The position numbers and the translations under genes were made by a program. A stretch of DNA of 64,000 nt from Paracoccaceae bacterium. GTDB taxonomy: Bacteria; Pseudomonadota; Alphaproteobacteria; Rhodobacterales; Rhodobacteraceae. The DNA lies in NCBI GenBank assembly GCA_030148225.1, contig JASBTX010000004.1:1-64000 (forward strand), written 5' to 3'. Every line of letters starts with the position of its first letter. The stretch's first letter is position 1. Positions 1 through 7,784 of this stretch are shown one piece after another. Below the pieces are notes generated by a model. The model was not told the DNA's origin and searched no databases. It saw nothing but the letters and a program-made list of their open reading frames with translations.

Positions 1-141
1 CAAAGGCTACGTTCCACCCGACCGGCTTCGCTTGAGCTCCGCAAAGGCTCCGTTCAGGCGGTCTTGACCACAAACCAATCAGGAGAAAGAAACAGGAACG
101 GATTCTACACCTGAACGGCCCGGATCAGGGGGCAACGTCAA
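1..141. other. Unassigned DNA left of the broken LysR gene
   Basis: I recognise no gene here. The stretch contains two near-copies of a CAAAGGCTNCGTTC word, about 40 bases apart (positions 1 and 42). Similarity to LysR proteins in the neighbouring reverse-strand gene stops abruptly at about 142, so this DNA probably arrived by insertion, deletion or rearrangement. It could be the edge of a mobile element that lies outside the window, but no terminal repeat or transposase is visible. Confidence 0.3.
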
Positions 142-294
142 GGCCTCCAGTGTCTTGATATGCTGCGAGACCGCGCCGGGGCTGACGCCAAGTTCCTGCG
201 CCGCCAGTACAAAGCTCTGGTGTCGGGCGGCGGCTTCGAAGGCCCTCAGTGCGTTGAGGGGAGGGCCCTTGGGGCGGGTCGGATTGACGGCCAT
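142..294 (-). pseudogene. Truncated LysR-family regulator (N-terminal HTH only)
   Basis: About 51 residues match the N-terminal winged helix-turn-helix of GcvA-type LysR regulators: PPLNALRAFEAAARHQSF, then LAAQELGVSPGAVSQHIK. A full member has about 300 residues; here the family pattern stops after the HTH recognition helix (KTLEA), is followed by about 20 unrelated residues and then a stop, and the entire effector-binding domain is missing. I placed the start at the ATG at 294 (MAVNPTRP); another in-frame ATG lies at 330. The gene is divergent from the SHMT-like operon that begins at 391, the usual place for that operon's own LysR activator, so its loss may have left the operon without its original control. 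A short HTH peptide could still be made and bind DNA, but I infer a pseudogene. Confidence 0.7.
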
Positions 295-390
295 TCTTAC
301 CCTTAGTTTTTCTTGCCCAAGAAAAAGCAAATCTGATTTGCATTGTTCCGGGTTTTGCCAACATCTTCAAGCCAACAGGAGGATGACGTC

Positions 391-1707
391 ATGACATTGG
401 CATTTCGGGACTGGGTCCCGCCCGCGTGTGAAAACCGTGTGCGCGATATCGCCCGGGATATTGCGGGCCTGGATGAGGCGGCGATCTTTGAACGGATCAC
501 GGTGCTGACAGAGGAAAACCGCGACATTCACGAGCGCCACTGTTTCAATCTGAACCCGGCGACCAATGTGATGAACCCGCGCGCCGAGGCGCTGCTGGCC
601 ACGGGGCTGGGTTCTCGCCCCTCGCTTGGCTATCCGGGCGACAAGTACGAGATGGGGCTCGAGGCCATCGAAGAGATCGAGGTGATCGCCGCCGCGCTCG
701 CTGCCGAGGTGTTCGATGCCGGTTTCGCGGAAATTCGCGTCCCGTCAGGGGCCATCGCCAATCTTTATGGCTTCATGGCGATCTGCAAACCCGGCGATAC
801 GATCATTGCGCCTCCGGCGACAATCGGCGGTCATGTGACCCACCATGCCGGGGGCTGCGCTGGGCTTTATGGGCTGCGTACACTACCGGCACCGGTTCTG
901 GCTGACGGTTATACGATTGATGTCGGGGCGCTGCGCCAGATGGCACAGGCGGAAAAGCCGCGCCTGATCACCATCGGCGGCAGCCTCAATCTGTTCGAGC
1001 ATCCGGTCGCCGCGATCCGGGAGGTCGCCGATGAGGTCGGCGCGCGCGTGATGTTTGACGCTGCGCATCAATGCGGGATCATCGCGGGGCGCGCCTGGTC
1101 CAATCCGCTGAAACAGGGTGCCGATCTGATGACCATGAGCACTTACAAAAGCCTGGGCGGCCCTGCCGGTGGGCTGATCGTATCGGATGACGCGGAAATC
1201 ATGCGACGGATCGATGAAATCGCGTTTCCGGGGATGACGGCCAATTTTGACGCCGCGAAATCGGCGGCGCTGGCGGTGACGATGCTGGACTGGCGCGCAC
1301 ATGGTGCCGGATATGCTGCCGCGATGATAGACACCGCCGATGCGCTGGCGCGGGCGCTGGATGCCAAGGGGGTCGGGGTGTTTTCGGGTGAGGGCGGTTT
1401 CACCCGCTCGCACCAGTTCGCGGTTATTGCCGCCCCTTATGGCGGGGGGCAGGCCGCATCGCATACACTCAGAAAGGCAGGATTTCTGGCCTGTGGTATC
1501 GGTCTGCCCATCGATGAGGTGCCGGGCGACATGAACGGGCTACGCATCGGCACGCCCGAATTGGTGCGCTGGGGTGTCATGAGTGCGGATGCAGACCGCA
1601 TGGCGGGGCTGATTGCCGATGCCCTTTGCAGTCCCGATCCCGGCGCACTGGCGCCCGAGGTCGCCGAATGGCGGCGTTCATTTGACCGACTTCACTATGT
1701 CCTTTGA
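391..1707 (+). CDS. SHMT-like PLP-dependent enzyme, atypical active site
   Basis: Fold-type I PLP enzyme of the serine hydroxymethyltransferase family, 438 residues. The start at 391 has a perfect AGGAGG eight bases upstream. Recognisable SHMT landmarks are LGYPGDKYEMG (79-89), VPSGAIANLYG (117-127), GGHVTHHAGG (146-155), FDAAHQCG (222-229, the DxAH that holds the PLP ring) and the Schiff-base lysine K253 in STYKSLGGPAGG. In canonical SHMT the IASEN motif supplies a Glu needed for hydroxymethyl transfer; here the equivalent stretch reads NLNPATN (53-59), without that Glu. I therefore infer a related aldolase or retro-aldolase reaction on another beta-hydroxy amino acid rather than housekeeping glyA. 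It is the first gene of a four-gene run with a flavin monooxygenase, a hydrolase and a MIO-less lyase homologue. The substrate is unknown. Confidence 0.8.
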   Translation: MTLAFRDWVPPACENRVRDIARDIAGLDEAAIFERITVLTEENRDIHERHCFNLNPATNVMNPRAEALLATGLGSRPSLGYPGDKYEMGLEAIEEIEVIAAALAAEVFDAGFAEIRVPSGAIANLYGFMAICKPGDTIIAPPATIGGHVTHHAGGCAGLYGLRTLPAPVLADGYTIDVGALRQMAQAEKPRLITIGGSLNLFEHPVAAIREVADEVGARVMFDAAHQCGIIAGRAWSNPLKQGADLMTMSTYKSLGGPAGGLIVSDDAEIMRRIDEIAFPGMTANFDAAKSAALAVTMLDWRAHGAGYAAAMIDTADALARALDAKGVGVFSGEGGFTRSHQFAVIAAPYGGGQAASHTLRKAGFLACGIGLPIDEVPGDMNGLRIGTPELVRWGVMSADADRMAGLIADALCSPDPGALAPEVAEWRRSFDRLHYVL

Positions 1708-1775
1708 AATTTTTATTTTGCGGCGGGCGTGACATCTGCAAGTAATTGGCCGTCCGCAATGATGAACGGCCCGGC

Positions 1776-2807
1776 ATGAAATTCTGTATCCAGCTTTGTC
1801 CCTATTTCCCGGACAGGTCCTATGGCGGTGATCGTGTCGTGTTCGACATGGTGGAACAGGCGGTTCTGGCTGATGGTCTGGGGTTTGAATCCGTCTCGAT
1901 CACCGAGCATCACCTGATGAATATCCTGATGATGCCCGGTCCGCTGCAATTTGCGACCTACCTCGCGGCGCGGACCGAACGGCTCAGGATTATCACATCG
2001 ATCGCCGTGCTGCCGCTGCACGAGATGCGCACCTATGCCGGTGAGGTGATAACGACGGACATTCTGACCGAGGGACGGCTGATGCTTGGGGTCGGGCGCG
2101 GGGCCTTTCGTTTCGAGATGGAGCGGCTGGGCATTCCAATGGAAGAGACCCAGGACCGATTTAACGAGTCGCTTGACGTGCTGCAGGCCCTGCTGACCCG
2201 CGAAGAGGTGTCATGGGACGGACGGTACTACAAGTTTGAGCCTCTGACGGTGATGCCGCGCCCGGTGCGTCCGATCCGCCTGATGATGGCGGTGATGAAC
2301 CCCGAAGGTATCTATCATTGTACCCGGCGGGGTTTTCATATCCAGACCACACCGCTTGCCGGTAATCATCAGCTGCTGATCGATCAGGTTCAGGCGTTTG
2401 CGCGCGGTAAATCAGACAGCGGGGATGATGCCTCCGATCTGACACTGTCGCTTTCACGCGTCGGGTTTGTGACCCGTTCTCAGGCAGAAAAGGACCGCGC
2501 AATCAGCCAGGCCAACAGCTATTACGCCCGGTTTGACAATGTCTTTACCGGCCCCGGAATTCTGGACAATGGCATGATCCGCGAACTCCCCCGCAGCCAG
2601 ACGCGCGACGAACTGGCCGAGGTTGTTCTGATCGGCAGTCCGCAAGAAATCATCGACCGGCTGTCGGTCTATCAGGAGCTGGGTATCGATCGTTTCATCA
2701 TCAACTGCAATTTCGGCGTGGAACAGGGCCGCACGCTGGAGAATATTCAGCAGTTTGCCGAAGAGGTGATGCCGCATTTTGCACCGCGCGACATGCAGGC
2801 AGCCTGA
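1776..2807 (+). CDS. LLM-class flavin-dependent oxidoreductase
   Basis: Luciferase-like monooxygenase of 343 residues, a TIM-barrel enzyme that uses reduced FMN and O2 to oxidise a small substrate. Visible family marks are MKFCIQLCPYF at the N-terminus, the SITEHH motif near residues 42-47, LMLGVGRGAF near 104-113 and the C-terminal GSPQEIIDRL segment typical of bacterial LLM proteins. The start at 1776 gives the normal family N-terminus; an upstream in-frame ATG at 1746 would add ten unlikely residues, and the Shine-Dalgarno sequence is weak for both. It lies 68 bases after the SHMT-like gene and 28 before the hydrolase, so probably in one transcript. A reduced-flavin partner is not encoded nearby and must come from elsewhere. 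Substrate unknown. Confidence 0.85.
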   Translation: MKFCIQLCPYFPDRSYGGDRVVFDMVEQAVLADGLGFESVSITEHHLMNILMMPGPLQFATYLAARTERLRIITSIAVLPLHEMRTYAGEVITTDILTEGRLMLGVGRGAFRFEMERLGIPMEETQDRFNESLDVLQALLTREEVSWDGRYYKFEPLTVMPRPVRPIRLMMAVMNPEGIYHCTRRGFHIQTTPLAGNHQLLIDQVQAFARGKSDSGDDASDLTLSLSRVGFVTRSQAEKDRAISQANSYYARFDNVFTGPGILDNGMIRELPRSQTRDELAEVVLIGSPQEIIDRLSVYQELGIDRFIINCNFGVEQGRTLENIQQFAEEVMPHFAPRDMQAA

Positions 2808-2835
2808 TCAGATGCGGATGCAAAAGGGGGCAAAA

Positions 2836-3615
2836 TTGAGCGAACCCGTTAAAAGCGCCTATTCCATCGCGGGGGAAGGCCCACCGCTGTTCCTGATCCA
2901 TGGCATCGGGGCCGCGCGCGATACATGGCGTTTTCTCCTCCCGCTCCTGATCCGCCATTTTCGCGTGATCACCTATGATCTGCGCGGGCATGGTGAAACA
3001 CCTGCCCCCGATGCCGAATTCGGATTGGACGATCTGGTCGAAGATCTGGAGGCGCTGCGCGCATCGCTCGACATCGACACGGCGCATTTCGCGGGTCATT
3101 CGCTGGGGGGTATGATCGGACCTGCTTATGCCCGCCGCTATCCAAACCGTGTCCGTTCGCTTGGCCTGCTCTCAACGGCGGCCGGCCGCAGCGAACAGGA
3201 CAGCAAAAATGTCTGGGCTGTCGTGCATGCGATGGAAGAAATGGGCGTTGCGAATGTTTTGCCGACGCTCAAGGACCGATGGTATACGGATCGGTTTCTG
3301 GAAGAACGGGATGATCTGGTTCAGCGGCGCATGGATCAGGTGATCGCGACGGATGAAAAGATTTTTCTGAACGTATTCCGCATATATGCCGGTACCGAAA
3401 TGTTGCCGTGGCTGGGTGAGATCGTGCAGCCATGCCTCGTGCTGACGGGTGAGAATGACGGCGGCTGCAATCCGCGTCTGAACCGGCTGATCGACGCGGC
3501 ACTGCCGCATTCTGAACTGGTGGTGCTGCCGGAACTCAAACACTCTGTCCTGCTGGAAAACGGGCCGTTGGTCGCGGATCACATGATCCGCTTTCTGACC
3601 GCTCTTTCAGCTTAG
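2836..3615 (+). CDS. Alpha/beta hydrolase, enol-lactonase-like
   Basis: Alpha/beta hydrolase of about 259 residues. The nucleophile elbow is FAGHSLGGMIG with Ser89 (TTG start numbering), the oxyanion region is LIHGIGAARDTW, the acid is probably in LTGENDGG and the catalytic His is in LPELKHSVLL. It resembles 3-oxoadipate enol-lactonase and related C-C or ester hydrolases. I prefer the TTG at 2836, which has AAAGGGGG five bases upstream; ATGs at 2812 and 2818 are alternatives adding six to eight residues but lack a good ribosome site. The gene is third in the SHMT-like operon. A hydrolase following a flavin monooxygenase would fit hydrolysis of an ester or lactone made by oxygen insertion, but this is inference. 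Confidence 0.82.
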   Translation: MSEPVKSAYSIAGEGPPLFLIHGIGAARDTWRFLLPLLIRHFRVITYDLRGHGETPAPDAEFGLDDLVEDLEALRASLDIDTAHFAGHSLGGMIGPAYARRYPNRVRSLGLLSTAAGRSEQDSKNVWAVVHAMEEMGVANVLPTLKDRWYTDRFLEERDDLVQRRMDQVIATDEKIFLNVFRIYAGTEMLPWLGEIVQPCLVLTGENDGGCNPRLNRLIDAALPHSELVVLPELKHSVLLENGPLVADHMIRFLTALSA

Positions 3616-3639
3616 GGCGGGCCGGACGCTGGGGATGAC

Positions 3640-5187
3640 ATGACCAATCTTTCCGGCAATGCAATAACCCTGACGGGTCGTGATCTGACGCCCCGCAAGG
3701 TGCAGCAGATCGCCGAAGGCCGCAGGGTTCGGCCTGATGGCGCAGCGCTGGAGGAAATGGCCCGGACGCATGCGCGCATATTGCAGGCAGCGGCGTCGGG
3801 TCAGGCGATTTATGGGGTGACCACGGGTCTTGGCCCCAAGGTCGGAGAGACCCTGACGGCAGAGGAAATCGACCGCTTTTCGCGCATGACCATTCTGGGA
3901 CGCGCGCAGGCGCTGGGCCCATCGCTGGACCGTGTCGATGTGCGCGCCGCAATGCTCGTTCGGCTGAACACCCTGCTGCGCGGGGCATCCGGCGCCAGCC
4001 CCGATATCGCCCGACATATCGCGGATTGTCTTAACGCCGATCTGGTACCGGAAATCGGTGCCTTTGGCTCTGTCGGGGCGGCAGACCTATTGTGGGGCGG
4101 TTCCAAGGCCCGGGCGCTGATCGGCGAAGGGCGGTTTCTGGGTCAGCCGCAGGGTTCGTTGGCTGCCGAAGCCCTGAATGCGGCGGGAATCGTACCACCT
4201 GTGCTGGGGCCGCGTGACGGGCTGGCGCTGGTCAGTCATTCAGGGTTTTCCGTTGGTCTGGCGGCACGGGGTCTTTGCCGGGCCAACGCGGTCTGGAATG
4301 CGGCACAGACGGCGCTGGCCCTGTCGCTAGAGGGGTTTCGCGCCAATCTCACGCCCCTCCGGCCCGAGGTGCTGGCGCTCAGGCCGATACCGGGCCAAGT
4401 GGAAACCGCAGAAGATCTCGCCCGCCGTCTCGCGGGGTCGCATCTCTATCGTCCCGGCGCGGCAAGGCGCCTTCAGGATCCATTGAGCATCCGAAACGCC
4501 GTGCAGGTTCATGCCACGGTCTATGCCGCCATCCGCGCGCTCGCGCTGGTACTTGACGACGAGTTGAACGGCGCGCCGGACAATCCGGCAGTCCTGTCCG
4601 GCACCGATGAAATCCTGTCAACGGGCAACTACCTGAACCCCGGCCTTACCACCTGTCTGGTGGCGCTGAACCATGCACTGGTGCACCTTGCTTCGCAGGT
4701 CTATGCGCGCTGCATGAAGCTGATGGTTCACCGCTTCAGCGGCCTGCCCAACGGGCTGACCACCGATCCTTCGGCGGCGATGGCCGGGTTTTCGCCGATC
4801 AGCAAGGCGGCCGAAGTTCTGGTGTCTGAAATTCAGCATCATGCGACGCCGCCGCCCGTCTCTCCGTCGATCACCGCGGACGGGGTCGAGGACGTGGTCA
4901 CCCATGCGCCCCTTGCTGCTAAATCGCTGTCGGCCATTCTGGACAGGTTGCCCTATCTGATTGCCATCGAGGCTGCCATGGCCGTGCATGCCATTCGGCT
5001 CAGGCCCGATTTCGGGGGCATCGCACCGGGGCTGGTCGCAGCCTTTCAGGCAATCGCGGATGCATCTCCGCCCCTTGATCAGGACCGTTCGCTTAGCGCC
5101 GAGATTGAAACGCTGGCCTCCCTGGTGGCGAGGGGTCGTCTGGACCCGGATCAAGATCAGGATCTGGGGCCGCTGGCCGGTGATTGA
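3640..5187 (+). CDS. Histidine-ammonia-lyase homologue lacking the MIO triad
   Basis: 515-residue member of the aromatic amino acid lyase (HAL/PAL/TAL) family. Family landmarks are IYGVTTGLG (57-65, with the catalytic Tyr58), LVPEIGAFGSVGA (135-147), ALRPIPGQ, LQDPLSIR (278-285), PDNPAVLS (313-320) and STGNYLN. In active HAL the cofactor MIO forms from Ala-Ser-Gly in GSVGASGDLAPL; here the DNA clearly reads GSVGAADLLWGG (143-154), so no Ser-Gly is present. Other HAL residues also differ: NGTQ is replaced by SHSG near 199-202, the catalytic Tyr of QDPYSLR is Leu282, and QEDH is VEDV (416-419, Glu kept). The frame is open throughout and the length is normal, so this looks like an altered enzyme, not a decaying gene. 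It may be a MIO-independent lyase; from memory, ergothionase is an example of that idea. Confidence 0.8.
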   Translation: MTNLSGNAITLTGRDLTPRKVQQIAEGRRVRPDGAALEEMARTHARILQAAASGQAIYGVTTGLGPKVGETLTAEEIDRFSRMTILGRAQALGPSLDRVDVRAAMLVRLNTLLRGASGASPDIARHIADCLNADLVPEIGAFGSVGAADLLWGGSKARALIGEGRFLGQPQGSLAAEALNAAGIVPPVLGPRDGLALVSHSGFSVGLAARGLCRANAVWNAAQTALALSLEGFRANLTPLRPEVLALRPIPGQVETAEDLARRLAGSHLYRPGAARRLQDPLSIRNAVQVHATVYAAIRALALVLDDELNGAPDNPAVLSGTDEILSTGNYLNPGLTTCLVALNHALVHLASQVYARCMKLMVHRFSGLPNGLTTDPSAAMAGFSPISKAAEVLVSEIQHHATPPPVSPSITADGVEDVVTHAPLAAKSLSAILDRLPYLIAIEAAMAVHAIRLRPDFGGIAPGLVAAFQAIADASPPLDQDRSLSAEIETLASLVARGRLDPDQDQDLGPLAGD

Positions 5188-5281
5188 ATCTGCGAATCCC
5201 GCGTACGGATCAGAGATCCGAAATCACCCCCGCCGCGTAGAAGTTGCGTAAGATCATTTTTGCTGTCGGGAAACCAGTCCA

Positions 5282-6718
5282 TTGAAACATATCGTCCTCT
5301 TCCGCAATGACCTGAGACTGGCCGACAACCCGGCGCTTGTTGCCGCACATGACGCGGGCGAGGTCATACCAGTCTACATTTACGAAAGCACCGGCCGACC
5401 CATTGGGGGCGCTGCCGGGTGGTGGCTCCATCACAGCCTCAGCCACCTTGCAGAAGCGCTTGGTGGTCTGGTGTTGTTGCAGGGTGATCCCTGTGACCTG
5501 ATCCCCGAACTTTTGCGCCAGAGCGGTGCCGATGGTGTGTTCTGGAATCGCCGCTACGATCCCGACGGTATCGGCACCGACACCGCGCTGAAGTCCCGGC
5601 TGAAAGAGATCGGTTGTCGGGCAGAGAGTTTCGCGGGAAACCTTCTCTTTGAACCATGGGAGGTCAGGACAGGCAGCGGCGATCCCTTTCGCGTTTTCTC
5701 GGCCTTCTGGCGTGCCTGTCGCCGTCTGCCCGTGGCCGCAGAACAGGTAACGCCCACCCCGCGCATCCATCTGCCTGATCTGCCGGACCAGTCCGGCCCC
5801 GTCGCGCAGCGGCTGGCGAAATGGGGGCTTTTGCCATCGTCACCCGACTGGGCGGCAGGGTTCGCCGATTGTTGGACACCGGGCGAGGCGGGGGCGCTCG
5901 CCCGGCTGGACGCCTTCGTTGAACAGGGGCTCGCCGGATATGCCAAAGGTCGCGACAGGCCGGACCAGCCGCATGTCTCACGCATGTCACCGCATCTGCG
6001 TTTCGGTGAGATATCCGTGCGCTCTGTATGGCATCGCATTGCGCATCTCAGCGCAATTGAATCGTGGCTGCAGGCGGATTGCGAGAAATTTCTCGCCGAA
6101 CTTGGCTGGCGGGAGTTCAGCGCGCAGCTTCTCTATCACAATCCCGATCTGGCGACGCGGAACCTGAACCAGAAATTCGATGCCTATCCGTGGACCGAGG
6201 ACAATGCCGGGCTGGCAGCATGGCAGTCCGGCCAAACCGGCTATCCGCTGGTCGATGCGGGTATGCGCGAGCTATGGGCGACAGGCTACATGCATAACCG
6301 GGTGCGCATGGTTGCCGCCAGCTTTCTGACCAAGCATCTGCGATGGCACTGGCGCAAAGGTGAGGAATGGTTCTGGGACACGCTGGTGGATGCAGATCCC
6401 GCCAACAACGCGGCGAGTTGGCAGTGGGTGGCGGGCTGCGGTGCTGATGCGGCCCCCTATTTCCGTATTTTCAACCCGGTTGCCCAGGGCCGGAAATTCG
6501 ATCCCGACGGCACGTATATCCGCCGGTGGTGCCCCGAACTGGCCACGCTGCCGACACGTTATATCCATGCCCCGTGGGAGGCCCCTGAAGATGTTCAACG
6601 CAGGGCCGGCTTCGTCGCCGGTCAAAGCTATCCTCACCCCATCGTGGATCATGCGCGGGCGCGGTCTGATGCATTGGCGGGCTATGCCAGCATCAAGGCG
6701 GCCGTTTCGAAGGGCTGA
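5282..6718 (+). CDS. phrB: Deoxyribodipyrimidine photolyase
   Basis: CPD photolyase/cryptochrome-family flavoprotein of 478 residues that uses blue light to split cyclobutane pyrimidine dimers. The N-terminal photolyase domain begins VLFRNDLRLADNPAL, the antenna-binding half; the C-terminal FAD domain shows RMSPHLRFGEIS, WREFSAQLL, NRVRMVAASFLTKHL and the signature DPANNAASWQWVAG followed by YFRIFNPVAQGRKFDPDG. The only start giving the usual N-terminus is TTG at 5282, with no clear Shine-Dalgarno site; a further TTG at 5243 would add 13 residues and lies just after a stop. It stands alone, about 95 bases after the MIO-less lyase gene, and converges on an amidohydrolase with two bases between stops. 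The identity is secure; CPD rather than 6-4 specificity is inferred from the class I C-terminal motifs. Confidence 0.93.
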   Translation: MKHIVLFRNDLRLADNPALVAAHDAGEVIPVYIYESTGRPIGGAAGWWLHHSLSHLAEALGGLVLLQGDPCDLIPELLRQSGADGVFWNRRYDPDGIGTDTALKSRLKEIGCRAESFAGNLLFEPWEVRTGSGDPFRVFSAFWRACRRLPVAAEQVTPTPRIHLPDLPDQSGPVAQRLAKWGLLPSSPDWAAGFADCWTPGEAGALARLDAFVEQGLAGYAKGRDRPDQPHVSRMSPHLRFGEISVRSVWHRIAHLSAIESWLQADCEKFLAELGWREFSAQLLYHNPDLATRNLNQKFDAYPWTEDNAGLAAWQSGQTGYPLVDAGMRELWATGYMHNRVRMVAASFLTKHLRWHWRKGEEWFWDTLVDADPANNAASWQWVAGCGADAAPYFRIFNPVAQGRKFDPDGTYIRRWCPELATLPTRYIHAPWEAPEDVQRRAGFVAGQSYPHPIVDHARARSDALAGYASIKAAVSKG

Positions 6719-6720
6719 AA

Positions 6721-7617
6721 CTAGCGCGTGCCGATCAGTCCCGGCGAAATGCTAAGTCCGAATATCCGTTCCGCATTGCGAAAGGCGATCTTTTCGGCCA
6801 CGTCCCGCGGCAGTTTTGCCAGCCATTCCCGCATTGTCGCAATGGTTGTGCTGTATTCGTCCCAGCGGCTGGTGACCCATGTGTCACTGCCCAGCATCAG
6901 CCGGTCCTGATAGCGCATGATGATCGCCTCCCATTCCGGGTTCAGCGCACCCTGACGGCCAAGGATAAAGAAATCCCTGAGCGCGGTATCGGCCAGAAGC
7001 GTAGGATATTCCGACATGAGTGCATCAACTGTCTCGGGGCTTTCGCTTAGCCCGGCATGGGCCCACAGGATCCGGACCTCAGGGTCCATCTGATAGAGCC
7101 AACGCACCGCTGCGGCATCCGAATGCACATGCAGCAGGATGTCGCGGGCCTTGGCCATCTTGATCACCTCCCGCAAGAGCGGCGCGTCGGATGGGTCAAT
7201 GCTGCGGATATGAAATTCGCCGATCCCCTGATGCGGGTAGCGTTCCAGCCGTCCTTTCAGATATTCTGCCATGCCGGGAAAACGGGTCCAGTTCGATGAT
7301 CCGGCTTCGCCATGATAGGGGCGCAACTCGGGCACAACACGGCTGGGGGCGTAGTCCAGCATCATGATTGTGCCTTCGTCCGGGCTGGAGGAGACGAAAC
7401 CCATCGCCACGCCGTTGCGATCCATCAGATCGATGATGTCACTGACGGAATAGCGATCCCATGCCGGTTCCTTGTAATGCATATGCGCATCGAAAATAGG
7501 CAGGTCCTGCGCGCCATCCCCGATCAGACCGCCATCGGTATCTGCTGCCACATGAACGGGTAGGAACAACGTCAATGCCAGCACCATTGCCTGTGTGCTT
7601 CGCCAGTTAAATGTCAC
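6721..7617 (-). CDS. Exported amidohydrolase (amidohydrolase 2 family)
   Basis: 298-residue TIM-barrel metal-dependent hydrolase with an N-terminal signal peptide: a basic start, hydrophobic AMVLALTLFLP and a likely cleavage after HVAA (about residue 25). Metal-ligand motifs are FDAHMHY near 43-49, LLHVHSDA, ILWAHAGL and the late MLGSDTW Asp. The family includes decarboxylases and lactonases acting on aromatic or lactone substrates; periplasmic members are less usual. It is divergent from the DadA-like oxidase at 7785 with 167 bases between them, and ends two bases from the photolyase stop. The exact reaction cannot be told from sequence. Confidence 0.8.
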   Translation of the reverse strand: MTFNWRSTQAMVLALTLFLPVHVAADTDGGLIGDGAQDLPIFDAHMHYKEPAWDRYSVSDIIDLMDRNGVAMGFVSSSPDEGTIMMLDYAPSRVVPELRPYHGEAGSSNWTRFPGMAEYLKGRLERYPHQGIGEFHIRSIDPSDAPLLREVIKMAKARDILLHVHSDAAAVRWLYQMDPEVRILWAHAGLSESPETVDALMSEYPTLLADTALRDFFILGRQGALNPEWEAIIMRYQDRLMLGSDTWVTSRWDEYSTTIATMREWLAKLPRDVAEKIAFRNAERIFGLSISPGLIGTR

Positions 7618-7784
7618 ACCTGCCTCCTTTGCGCGTCGGGTCTTGCGAGAGTTTAGGGTGTTTTCCCGCGCCTGCCAGCCGAAATCGCATCCGGTCCGGA
7701 CCGCGTCTGACCTGTCGATTGCGTTTGAAAAGCGGTTCGAATCCGGTCAGCCTGTGATCAGGACAGGCAGGGGAACTGCGATCC

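Noticed and set aside
5201-5220. Terminator after the MIO-less lyase gene (CGGATC-AGA-GATCCG)
   Set aside because: A six-base stem with no T tract is too weak to call.
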